A stretch of DNA of 64,000 nucleotides, taken from assembly GCF_000379525.1 (NCBI RefSeq), contig NZ_KB902491.1:21696-85695 (forward strand), read 5' to 3'. This stretch comes from Lamprocystis purpurea DSM 4197. Lineage in GTDB: Bacteria; Pseudomonadota; Gammaproteobacteria; Chromatiales; Chromatiaceae. Of the stretch, positions 34,312 through 43,093 are shown one piece after another (position 1 is the first letter of the stretch; the number at the start of each line of letters is the position of its first letter). The translations under genes were made by a program, and so were the position numbers. The notes below the pieces were generated by a model, which worked only from the letters and a program-made list of their open reading frames with translations, searched no databases and had not been told where the DNA came from.

Positions 34312-37300
34312 TCAGGTCCCGCGGCGCCCGAAGCCGCGGTACGGGCTATCGGCCGACGCCGCCGCCGGGCCCCGGTCACCGGTCAACGCCTCCAAGACCG
34401 GGAGCAGGGCGCGCAGGATGGGTTGGTCAAGGGCATCCTCCCGGGTGAAGGCGCCGTCAAGACGTTTGAGGTTGAGTTCGCCCAAGACCCCCCGCAGGGA
34501 CCGCGCGGCCGCTGCTGCCTCCTGCGCCACGCCCGCCGGTCCCAGGTCGTCCAGCGCCGCCTCGAGCTGATCGTCCAGGTCCTTGCGCAGCTCGTCGCCG
34601 GCGTGGATCTCGCCCAGGCGATAGAGTGCCCCGGCAAGGCTCGGGTGCAGGGGTACGGCGCGGGTGGTGCCGTCGCGGTGCCAAGTCCAGCCGCCGGTCT
34701 CGAAGGAGAACACACCCGCGGTCAAACCGCGGGCGAAGGTCGTCAGCGCCCAGCCCACGACCAACTCGGCACGCCGCGGATTGAGATTGGGAAGCGATTC
34801 CTCCCAGTGGAAGTCGGTGTGTAGTTTGTAGCCGCGGCGTTCGTTGGCGGTGACCTTGAGGTAGGCGTCCTCGATCTCGTGAGTGACGGGTGAAAAGTAA
34901 TAGAGCGGGATGGGCAACTCCACATCGTGGACAATGACCAGGCGTGGGTCGTGCCCGGGGATGACCTTGACCTGGCGTCCGCCGCTGGACAGGACGTCCT
35001 CGAGCGCCGCGCGCAGACCTTGGGTGCCGCGCCCGTCCGCGGCGGATCCGCCGAGGACGGCGAGGCGGGTGCGGTTGACGATGACCCCGTCGTCCAAGGC
35101 GCGGGACTCCGCCGAGTCGACCCGTCCGAGCAGGCCGGCGATCTGGTCCAGGGCGCGCAGCTTGCGGGTGCGATAAGCGGCGCCGGCCGCCGCGTCCGCT
35201 CCGGCGCCCAGCACCAGGGCGGACTCCAGGGCCAGGCCCGCGGCAATATCCAGCCCCGCTTCCTCCGTGCCGCCGAGGATGCGCAGTCCCAGCCGCTCGC
35301 GACCCAACCGGACCAGGGCCTCGCGCAGATCCGTTACTGTCTGGTCGACGCCCTTCTCGACGACGCGCCCGTCGCCCTGGACCACCGGCTTCAACTGCTG
35401 GGCGACCGTACGGGCGAGCAGTTGGCGGTCGAAGGTCCCGAGATAGCGGCCCGCGGCGATGAACAGGGTGTCGTAGACCTCCCGCCACAGCCGCGTGCGG
35501 GGTTCCTCCAGGGTCTCGAAGACCTCCACGCGCAATGCGAACGGCGGCACCCGCGACGCATCACCGCGGCGCAACTGCTCTGCTTGGGCCTCCAGTTCCC
35601 TGACCAGACCATCCATCCGCGTGGCCAGGCGCACGTACTGGCGCGAGCGCCGCGCCAGATAGTCGAGCAGGGCGCGAAATTGGGCCAGGCGGACCTTGGC
35701 GTCGAGTAGATTGACCGCGGCCCCGCGCGTTTTGGTGTACTCGGCCTGGGCCTCCTGCTTGACCTGCTCGAATTCCCGCTCGCCGCGGCCAAAGAGATTG
35801 GGGGCCCCGGCGGCCCGCTGCAGCGAGCCGTAGATGTCCTCGCGCAGGCGCTTGCGCACCGCCGGGTTGGTCAGCAGATCGCCGCGGCCGGTCGCCTCCA
35901 CCTGGCTCTCGGCTTCCGGGATCCAGGCGCCGCCGCAGACCTCGAGCAGGCGCACCACCAGATAGCGCTCGGCGATGGGGTCGAGCGCCAGGGCGGCGAT
36001 CGCCTCGCCCTCCTCGGCCGCGCGTACCAGGGCCGGCAGGCCCAGGTCGACCAAACGGTTGCCGCCGCGGACCTCCTCCTCCAGTTTGGCGATGTAGTCG
36101 ATGTAGGCATTGACGCTTTCCCGCGGGAAGAACATCGAGCGGTCCTTGATGGCGATCTGGTTGATGAGACCGCGGCGGGCCTCGGCCAGGCGCCGCTCGA
36201 CCCGCGCCATGAGCGTCTCGCCGCGGGTCTCCTCGCCGCCCGCCGCGGGACCCGCCACGGCGGGCCCACGGTCCACCGACTCCACGAGTTGATACCAGTA
36301 GCCGTCGCGCAATTCCTCGTTGGCGTCCTGGCGGGCCAGTTCCTGCACCGAGGCGACGAAGGCGGCGTTGATCACCTGCTCACGTCCGGCGTCGGACATG
36401 CGCTGGAACTTGGCGTCGGTATAGTCCACGGCGAGTTTGGCGAGTGCCCGGGCACGGTCGTCGGTCGCCCCTGACTGGTCCAATCCGAAGGTGATCTGGG
36501 ACCGTACCGCCTGGGCGGCGAAGCGCAGGGCACAATAGTCGGTGAGGTCCTCTCCGGGCAGGACCAGCGCGGCGGCCCCGTAGGCCCCGAAGTTCTTCGT
36601 GTAACCCTCGCCCAAGTCGCGCAGAGCGCCGGGGAAGCGCGTCAGACCCTCGAGGTTCTTCTCATAGTTATCGAGTTCTCCCGCCAACTTATCGATGATG
36701 GGGGTGAACACCTGCAGAAAGGCGGCGTCCGCGATCGCCTCCCACGGGTGGCGCAGCCCCAGATGGGGGGCGCGATCGAGGATGAAGGTCAGAAAGAACG
36801 GGCGGTGGTCGACCCGGGTGGGTTCCCGGCCGGTCTCGTTGCGCAGGTAGACGAAGGGCTCACTGGTCCGGCCCGCTTGTTTGACCTGGTCGTAGTCGAG
36901 CTTGGTGAGGTGCTCCAACTCCTTCAGCGCCGCATAGGTGTTGGCATGGATATCGGGGTGCAGCTCGGGCCCGACGTCGTCCGTCAGCAGGGTGGACAGC
37001 AGCAGGTTGGCGATGAGCCGCGGCTGCCATTGCTGGGCGCGGATGACCTCGTCAATGAGATAGGCGGCGGACAGGAAGGAACCGGAGCCGGTACCCCCGG
37101 CCAGCGTACAGTACAGGTAGACGTTGAGCTTCGGCGGTTCCTTCTGGCGCCAGGTCACCCCCGGCCGCAACAGGTCGGTGACCAGATCAACGAAGCGTTG
37201 CTTGATGGTCGGTGAGTGATAGAAGAATCCCAGACGCGATTCCAGGCGGATCTGCCCGGCCCCCGGATTGAAACCCGCGCGGGGCTGGTAGCCCCGGTCG

Positions 37301-37596
37301 AGCCAGACCTCGGTCTGCGCATCGCGCGAGCGGCGCAGGTTCTCCACGACCTTGGCCTTGTCGAAGGCGGCGATGTTCAGACGATTGGCCTGGGGGATCA
37401 GCTTCAGGCTGTGCTGGTCGTGCTCGTTGGTATCGATGCAGACGAAGGTGGTCAGCGGCTTGAGCTGGGTCTCCCAATTGGGCAAGCCCGCGGCACGGGC
37501 GGCGATGCGATCGACGATCTGCGACCCGACCCCCCCCAGCCCGACGAACAGGCTGGGGATTACGGTGCCCTGGTCGGTGCGGTAGGGGTGCGGCAT
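34312..37596 (-). CDS. Tubulin-like GTPase (Tubulin_2 family)
   Basis: 1094 aa from ATG 37596, with GGAGGA 4-5 nt upstream; an open frame reaching 37866 is rejected as unrelated leader. N-terminal: GTVIPSLFVGLGGVGSQIVD, a tubulin/FtsZ-type first loop, with FVCIDTNEHDQHSLKLI after it. At about residue 200 is YCTLAGGTGSGSFLSAAYLI, the tubulin signature loop (consensus GGGTGTG) with the usual helix behind it. A long helical C-terminal region (about 480-1090) covers extra domains, including a Gly-rich segment and a coiled-coil stretch. Role: predicted polymerising or switching GTPase in a conflict system. It is the first of a five-gene close-packed set running to 23399. The 266 bp upstream, before the DUF262 gene end, contain no gene. 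Confidence 0.88.
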   Translation of the reverse strand: MPHPYRTDQGTVIPSLFVGLGGVGSQIVDRIAARAAGLPNWETQLKPLTTFVCIDTNEHDQHSLKLIPQANRLNIAAFDKAKVVENLRRSRDAQTEVWLDRGYQPRAGFNPGAGQIRLESRLGFFYHSPTIKQRFVDLVTDLLRPGVTWRQKEPPKLNVYLYCTLAGGTGSGSFLSAAYLIDEVIRAQQWQPRLIANLLLSTLLTDDVGPELHPDIHANTYAALKELEHLTKLDYDQVKQAGRTSEPFVYLRNETGREPTRVDHRPFFLTFILDRAPHLGLRHPWEAIADAAFLQVFTPIIDKLAGELDNYEKNLEGLTRFPGALRDLGEGYTKNFGAYGAAALVLPGEDLTDYCALRFAAQAVRSQITFGLDQSGATDDRARALAKLAVDYTDAKFQRMSDAGREQVINAAFVASVQELARQDANEELRDGYWYQLVESVDRGPAVAGPAAGGEETRGETLMARVERRLAEARRGLINQIAIKDRSMFFPRESVNAYIDYIAKLEEEVRGGNRLVDLGLPALVRAAEEGEAIAALALDPIAERYLVVRLLEVCGGAWIPEAESQVEATGRGDLLTNPAVRKRLREDIYGSLQRAAGAPNLFGRGEREFEQVKQEAQAEYTKTRGAAVNLLDAKVRLAQFRALLDYLARRSRQYVRLATRMDGLVRELEAQAEQLRRGDASRVPPFALRVEVFETLEEPRTRLWREVYDTLFIAAGRYLGTFDRQLLARTVAQQLKPVVQGDGRVVEKGVDQTVTDLREALVRLGRERLGLRILGGTEEAGLDIAAGLALESALVLGAGADAAAGAAYRTRKLRALDQIAGLLGRVDSAESRALDDGVIVNRTRLAVLGGSAADGRGTQGLRAALEDVLSSGGRQVKVIPGHDPRLVIVHDVELPIPLYYFSPVTHEIEDAYLKVTANERRGYKLHTDFHWEESLPNLNPRRAELVVGWALTTFARGLTAGVFSFETGGWTWHRDGTTRAVPLHPSLAGALYRLGEIHAGDELRKDLDDQLEAALDDLGPAGVAQEAAAAARSLRGVLGELNLKRLDGAFTREDALDQPILRALLPVLEALTGDRGPAAASADSPYRGFGRRGT

Positions 37597-37862
37597 AGGT
37601 CCTCCTTCATTGCGATTGATAAGTGGCGTGGTCCGATGTGACCCGCCGCAGCCGGTCTTGCACTGCGTGTCCACGGCCGACCTTCCCCGGCCCCACGGGG
37701 TCCGGGCTTCTTTGCCGGGCGCGTGCGCCCGCGGGGGTGCCTGGTCGACACGGGGGCAAGTCCAGGCCAGGCGCAAGGCAGGCGGACGCTGGTCAAAGCC
37801 AATCGAGCCTCTTCGGTTGCGGATCGCACGCTCGGCACACATCAGCCGAGATGTCCCCCCAA

Positions 37863-39857
37863 TCAAAAACGCTTGGCCGCGAAGGCTGCAAGTCGCACTT
37901 GCCGAAGCAGCACATAGTCGCGCATCAAGGCCAGCTGCGTTACGCCGTTGAGGTCGTTGGACACCTGTCGCGCCGCTGCTGTGGTATTTAGATGAGCGCC
38001 GTACGCGTGCGGCTTGGCCAAGACCGGCGTAACGCGCAACGCTCGATTCAAGGCCGCGGGGATGAGCAGTTTGTTGCCCGGCCGATCAACGAAACCGCTT
38101 ATATAATCTGCCTTACTCACGAACACGCGACCGGGTATTGCCAATGCGCGAATCGCCCGGAATTCCTGCCCAAAAAAATGTTCGATCTCCATCTCGGGCA
38201 GTCGATGCGCAGGCAATCCTTGGGGTAAACAGCATTCGTATTCGCGTAGCAGGTATCGCAGTGATGCAGACTGGTTGTCCCAATACTGCGAACGTGCAAT
38301 CGACCCGACAAACTTGTCGCGGCTATCATAAGTCGAGAGGTAGTCCCGCCATGCATCAAGGAAGCTCTGCCCGGCAATCGGTGGGGTGACGCAGACCTGT
38401 TGCCATGCCGCGGTAAAGCCGCCCGGCTTCGAGCCGCCGACGATCAGGCGGAGCAACTCGGCGACATAGAGCGGAGTGACATCCCGAACACTCTGATCGG
38501 GAATGGTCTCGATTTCATCTCGAATGACCTGCTTCCACGGCATGTCACTGGGAACATTCGCCGACGCCTCGTTGTACAGGGCGATGAGGTCCTGCTTTAT
38601 CGCTTGATTGGAAAGACGGATCTGGCCGAGAACCGCATGCCAGTCAGTGCCGCACAGATCAGGCACGGCGAGCAGTATTGCGAGCTGTTTGGCCTGCAAA
38701 CCCAAGGAATCCAGGACCATCACATAGTCGTCAAGCGCGTCACGCTGCGGTGAAGCCGGGATAATGCCATTGACGAAGCTCGGCACGCCAAGCAGGTTGC
38801 CTGCACGAGCCAGTGTCAAACGATTTGCCAGCGCACTGTGCCGTGTTGCCAGGCTGCTGCTCTTTGCAACCACATCGCCAACAAGCCCCGCCGGGTTGTT
38901 ACCCTGACCTGAAAGAAGAGCGCGGAAACTTTGGTAAATGCTTTCCAGACTGCCGTCGTGTGCCCGCGGATAGAGTTGATCTGGTGCGGCTCCGTAATTC
39001 TGTCCGGCGATTGGCTCCCACAGGCAAATCGCCAGTTGTCGCAGAAAGTCATCTTCGTTAAGGAGGCTTGCATCCAGATCGATTGAGAGGTAGACACGAC
39101 CGAAACTTGTATTCAATGGTTGTGCCTGATTGAAGCCTCCGTTTTCGTCGGCTTCCATCGCCAGGCTTTTGATCTTCTCCAGTTTTGTCAGGTCTTTTCC
39201 ACGATCATTCAGGGTCAAAAACGGACCCAATGTTGCACCGCGAGGAAGCTGCACCCACACCAGCTCGGTGTGCGCACCGATTAGAAATCTGTGTTCAGGG
39301 CTGCCTGCTATAAATGGCGGTTGGGGCGGCATAGCGAACAGCTCTTGAAGTCGCCGTTGACTGCGCGTGTTCATCGGGGGCACGGGATTGCCCATGCCGA
39401 GTAGCGAGCGCCAGAGTTCGTGATCTGTCGCAGGACTGAGTATGACTTTGGGAATCGTCCGTTCATTTGGCATCGTGACGTATCGCATCTTGCTCCCAGC
39501 GCAGCGCTCGAGCAGCCCAAAGAGGGTCACGAGACGCTGTTGGCCGTCTACGACGAGATGGACGCGAAAGATTGAGTCAGTCGCCTGAAAGCCATTGTTA
39601 GAAAGAGTGTTGATGTCTTCGTTGGCTGGATCGCTGTAGTTAGTCAGCAGTGCACTGTCGGGTTGTACTTCGATTGTATGAATCGCCCCAAAATAATGGA
39701 TCGTATTTGGGTTATGACGCTGCCGGGCGGTGGCAACCTGTATATCCCGAATCATATCCTCCCGGTGTGATTGCTCCCAGGCATAGGGGCGCTGGAAGGT
39801 TGGGATGACGAAGATGTTGGCCTCGGTAAACAATTCCGAGGCGGCTTTGAACGTCAT
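37863..39857 (-). CDS. DUF262/GmrSD-like nuclease protein (candidate modified-DNA restriction)
   Basis: 664 aa. Residues 18-28 are IPTFQRPYAWE and at about 100 is VHLVVDGQQRLVTLFGLLE, the two hallmark motifs of DUF262 (ParB/Srx-like NTP-binding). The C-terminus has MEIEHFFGQEF and VDRPGNKLLIPAALNRAL, like the GmrD/DUF1524 HNH region, although the second histidine of a full HNH core is not evident. Related GmrSD proteins cut modified (glucosylated) phage DNA. The GC content is visibly lower than that of its neighbours (29 of 60 bases at 39601-39660), which suggests recent acquisition. It sits alone between the tubulin-like gene and a HicB-like gene. Confidence 0.82.
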   Translation of the reverse strand: MTFKAASELFTEANIFVIPTFQRPYAWEQSHREDMIRDIQVATARQRHNPNTIHYFGAIHTIEVQPDSALLTNYSDPANEDINTLSNNGFQATDSIFRVHLVVDGQQRLVTLFGLLERCAGSKMRYVTMPNERTIPKVILSPATDHELWRSLLGMGNPVPPMNTRSQRRLQELFAMPPQPPFIAGSPEHRFLIGAHTELVWVQLPRGATLGPFLTLNDRGKDLTKLEKIKSLAMEADENGGFNQAQPLNTSFGRVYLSIDLDASLLNEDDFLRQLAICLWEPIAGQNYGAAPDQLYPRAHDGSLESIYQSFRALLSGQGNNPAGLVGDVVAKSSSLATRHSALANRLTLARAGNLLGVPSFVNGIIPASPQRDALDDYVMVLDSLGLQAKQLAILLAVPDLCGTDWHAVLGQIRLSNQAIKQDLIALYNEASANVPSDMPWKQVIRDEIETIPDQSVRDVTPLYVAELLRLIVGGSKPGGFTAAWQQVCVTPPIAGQSFLDAWRDYLSTYDSRDKFVGSIARSQYWDNQSASLRYLLREYECCLPQGLPAHRLPEMEIEHFFGQEFRAIRALAIPGRVFVSKADYISGFVDRPGNKLLIPAALNRALRVTPVLAKPHAYGAHLNTTAAARQVSNDLNGVTQLALMRDYVLLRQVRLAAFAAKRF

Positions 39858-40020
39858 AACCAGATCTCCATCTGTGTTTCTCGATCACTCATCGCTTAGG
39901 TCTGCGGCTGTGGGGCCAGTGCGGCTCGGCAAGGCCGCTTAGTGTAGCCTCGGCGGGGCGTTGCGGTGCGTTCCTCACTCCAACAATTTTGCGGTAGCCG
40001 AAGTCGGCGAGGCGCCCCAT

Positions 40021-40245
40021 TCAGGCGCCCACCACCAGTGGATAATCGAAGGCGTCGCGCGGCGCCTCAAGTTGGACAGAGCCGTCGCGCGCAGCCTGGG
40101 CCTCCATGAGCCGGCGGGAAACGTCGCGGGCGATCTCCAGGGTCTCGGCAAGGGTGTGCGCGACCAATCCGGGGATAGCATCCGAGGTGGCCAGGTACAG
40201 CCCCTGGGGCAGGCGCTCGATGTGCAGGTTAACGATGCGCTCCAT
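40021..40245 (-). CDS. HicB-like/DUF1902 antitoxin-type protein, no toxin seen
   Basis: 74 aa: RLPQGLYLATSDAIPGLVAH followed by TLAETLEIARDVSRRLMEAQ. This is the partial RNase H-like beta-alpha pattern of HicB antitoxins (self-regulating, DNA-binding in fuller members). A HicA-type toxin is not present within the flanking bases (39858-40020 or 40246-40295), so it is an orphan or solitary regulator. Start ATG 40245. Confidence 0.65.
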   Translation of the reverse strand: MERIVNLHIERLPQGLYLATSDAIPGLVAHTLAETLEIARDVSRRLMEAQAARDGSVQLEAPRDAFDYPLVVGA

Positions 40246-40295
40246 GGTCGATGACTCCCCGTCCTGGTCGTCGATGGTCCAATCCTACACCCTGA

Positions 40296-42695
40296 CTAAC
40301 CGGTCCGCAGCTCGAAGAACAGGGTCCCGGCGTCCGTGCGGTAGGTGATGCCGAGCTGGGCTTGGCACCCGTGCGGGCTCAGCGCGACCCAGCGCCCGTC
40401 GTCGCCGCGGACCTGCAGCAGGGCGCCACCCATGGCCGTCAGGTGCACCCCGGCGCGGCCGGCGCGTAGACTGGCCACGGCGTGGCCGGGGCGGGCGCCG
40501 AGGCGGTAGTCGGCCCGGACGTAGAGGCGGGCATCACGGTAGAAGCCGCTTCCGGCCCCCCGCTGGGCGCGGATCAGGTAGGGGAAGCCTTCCTCCAGGT
40601 CGGCCTCCGGCGAGATCTGGACACTTAGGTTGCGTGGGAAGCGGAAAGGGGAAACGTACCCGTGGATGATGACACCCAGCACCGCGAGCCCCGCGACCCC
40701 GGCCAGGACCGGCCACCAACAGACGAGCCAAGGGGCCGCGGTCACCCCCAGCGTCAGCGGGACGGCCGCGGCGATGGCCTGTCCGTCCGGGCGTACCGCG
40801 GTGACGCGGATATCAAACCCGGTGCCCGGCGCGACGGCGGCCGGACAGCGTCCGATGCGCAGGCGCAGGGGCAAGGCGCGGGCCTCGTCCTGGCGCAGGG
40901 TCAGTGTCTGGGGCCGCGCGCCCAGGGGCTGCCACCCTTGGCCGAGGTCCAGTTCCAGGGCGGTACCGGGGCCGTCGTAATCGGCGGAGACCGCGATCGC
41001 GTATTCACCGGCGATACGAACGAAGGACAGATCGAGCGTCCCCTCGAGGCGGACCCCGCTGGATCCTTCCCCGAGGTCGAGGGGGATAGGGTCGCCCAGG
41101 GCGATTTCGCCTAAGACCCGCACCTTCGCCTCGACCGGCGCCGTCGGGCTCGACCCCGGGGCGGTGAAGCGCAGCGTTGCCTCGCCCAGGGTCCGCGGCC
41201 GCCAGGTGCCGGAATAGTGCCGGGGCTGGCCGCGCGCGGGCACGGGCGGCACGGCCCGCAGGGTCAGGGTCTGCCCGTCGTTGTCGGTGACCCGCACCGC
41301 GTCGGGCTCGGCGAGCAGCCGGGCCTCACCCACCGGTTCCAGTTCGACCGCGACCGGCAGCGGGACGCCCACCGTGGCCCGGTCGGCTACCTGGGCGTGC
41401 AGGACCCAGCGCGCCGGGGCGACCTCCAGGTTGAAGGCCCGCGTGCGCTCCAGGTGGTCGGTGGTCAGGTGCAGCCGCAGGTTCATCCGGCCGGCGGTCG
41501 CAAAGGTCAGACCGGCACTCAAGACCCCGTCGCCCGCGATATCCCCGTCCTGGCCGTCGTCGCGCAGGTGCAGGCGGCGGCCGTCGGCCTCCAGGGTCAC
41601 GGCGAGCCCGGGGACCTGGCGTGGATCCACCACCCGGTCGCCGTCGGCGGTATCCACCAGTTCGACCGCTAAGCGGGTCTCGGCCCCGGCCGCGACGGTG
41701 GCCGGCGGGGTGAAGCGCAGCCCCAGCGAGAAGTCCTGCAGCAGCAGCCAGCCGGCGCCGGCGGGCAGGTCGGGCGCCCGAAACCGCCAGGTGCCCGGCC
41801 GGGGCCGGTCGAGCCGGACGATGCGATAGGCGCGGGTGCGTCGGTCGGTCCCCGTCGTGGTGCCGCCGCCGCGGTAGTCGAGATCCAGGGCGGCGGCAGC
41901 GGGGTTGCCGGGGAGGGAGACGAGCGGCGCCATGGAACCGTCCGCCGCGACCAACAGATAGGCGGTGCGCACGAAGGGGGCAACGGCGACCCGGATCTCC
42001 GGTCCGGAGAGGACCCCGCCGGCGGGTTGGCGCGCACCCAGAAAGCGCTGGTAGATCTCGCCGACGGCGGAGACCAGGCCCGCCGCGCGGGCGGCATTGC
42101 GGGTCAGGTCAAGGTCCGGGTGCCCGGAGAAGCCGCCGCCGTGGCTGCCGAGGTTGACCACGGCCAGGGTCGCCCCGTCGTCGCGCAGCCGCTTGAGTTC
42201 CGCGGCGGTCTCGGGTCCGCAGGAGAAGTCGGTGGCATCGGTGATCAGGATCATCAGGCGCTGCATCGCGGGCGTGGCGGCAAAGCCCGCGGCCAGGGTG
42301 CGCAGCGGCGCGGTGAACAGCGTCCCGCCCCCATAGTGGATCGCCGCGTCGAGCCGACCCTTGAAGGCGGCGCCTTGGCCGGCCTGACCGGCGCCGAGCG
42401 CCAGCGCGGCGTCAGGGCGCGGACCGTCGTCGCAGCCGGTGCCCGGGGGGATCCAGGCGACGGTGAGTGCGTCCTGGGGACCCAGCAAGTCGGTCAGGAT
42501 CTTGGCAATCTGCACTGTGTAGCGGGGGGCGTCGGTGTCGGCGCCGTCCATGGATGATGAGGTGTCCAGCACCAGTCCGATGTGACGGCCGCCCGGCTCC
42601 TGCGCCCAGGCCGCGGGGAGGATCAGGACCATGACCAAGGCCAGGACCCGAAGGATGCGGGCGCGGGTGGTCGGGGCTGGGTGGCTTGCGGTCAT
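40296..42695 (-). CDS. Exported von Willebrand factor A protein with a cytosolic tail (vWA1)
   Basis: 799 aa from ATG 42695; an ATG at 42770 gives an unlikely Pro-rich leader. Signal peptide/anchor at 12-31 (VLALVMVLILPAAWA). The vWA domain has complete MIDAS IGLVLDTSSSM (D44, S46, S48), GGGTLFTAPLRTL and LMILITDATDFSCG. Extracellular beta domains follow, including a DGQDGDIAGDGVLS calcium-type segment. A membrane helix near 670 (AGVAGLAVLGVIIHGYV) precedes a tail beginning FRFPRNLSVQISPE. That tail is homologous to the one in vWA3 (RFPRALAISFAPE). So the sensor face is periplasmic and the tail cytosolic. Divided from vWA2 by the DarT cassette. Confidence 0.88.
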   Translation of the reverse strand: MTASHPAPTTRARILRVLALVMVLILPAAWAQEPGGRHIGLVLDTSSSMDGADTDAPRYTVQIAKILTDLLGPQDALTVAWIPPGTGCDDGPRPDAALALGAGQAGQGAAFKGRLDAAIHYGGGTLFTAPLRTLAAGFAATPAMQRLMILITDATDFSCGPETAAELKRLRDDGATLAVVNLGSHGGGFSGHPDLDLTRNAARAAGLVSAVGEIYQRFLGARQPAGGVLSGPEIRVAVAPFVRTAYLLVAADGSMAPLVSLPGNPAAAALDLDYRGGGTTTGTDRRTRAYRIVRLDRPRPGTWRFRAPDLPAGAGWLLLQDFSLGLRFTPPATVAAGAETRLAVELVDTADGDRVVDPRQVPGLAVTLEADGRRLHLRDDGQDGDIAGDGVLSAGLTFATAGRMNLRLHLTTDHLERTRAFNLEVAPARWVLHAQVADRATVGVPLPVAVELEPVGEARLLAEPDAVRVTDNDGQTLTLRAVPPVPARGQPRHYSGTWRPRTLGEATLRFTAPGSSPTAPVEAKVRVLGEIALGDPIPLDLGEGSSGVRLEGTLDLSFVRIAGEYAIAVSADYDGPGTALELDLGQGWQPLGARPQTLTLRQDEARALPLRLRIGRCPAAVAPGTGFDIRVTAVRPDGQAIAAAVPLTLGVTAAPWLVCWWPVLAGVAGLAVLGVIIHGYVSPFRFPRNLSVQISPEADLEEGFPYLIRAQRGAGSGFYRDARLYVRADYRLGARPGHAVASLRAGRAGVHLTAMGGALLQVRGDDGRWVALSPHGCQAQLGITYRTDAGTLFFELRTG

Positions 42696-42768
42696 CGGTC
42701 TATCCGTCCTGGTCGGTGGACATCGAGCGGGCCTAGGCGCTGTGGTCGGAATGGGAGCGGATACCAAC

Positions 42769-43051
42769 ATGAGTCAATTGAGAGGTATGGTCTCGCATCA
42801 CGAGCGCGAGATCGCCGAACTGCGCGCCAACCGGAAACTGACGGCCGTGTACCGCAAAGCGGCGATGGAATCGCGCGATGATCGCGACCAGCTAGCCGCT
42901 GGTCTCCTGGCGCATCGCGGCCGAAACCCACGGCGGGTTGGGGGCGGTGGGGGCCGACGCCGGCATCAGGCGGGGGTGGTTGTACCGCTCCCTGTCATCC
43001 AGAGGCAGCTTTGGACAAACTCCGGCTCAAGAAACAGCGGTGATGCATTGA
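42769..43051 (+). pseudogene. Frameshifted HigA-like antitoxin remnant
   Basis: Reading from ATG 42769: MSQLRGMVSHHEREIAELRA, then KAAMESRDDRDQLAAGLLAH, strongly like the start of the addiction-module antidote (HigA-type XRE) family. The frame is then lost. In another frame the same DNA continues AAETHGGLGAVGADAGIRRG, then LYRSLSSRGSF, ending in TGA at 43049-43051. That second part matches the helix-turn-helix portion (usually AEAYGGLGAVAAEAGISRE, then LYRALSPKGN). A frameshift near 42930 thus killed the gene. It lies in the 325-bp gap between vWA1 and the ADP-ribosylglycohydrolase gene. Confidence 0.7.
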
Positions 43052-43093
43052 TGCAGAACGCAACGATCTGCGCGATAGGCCGATAGAGGCTCA

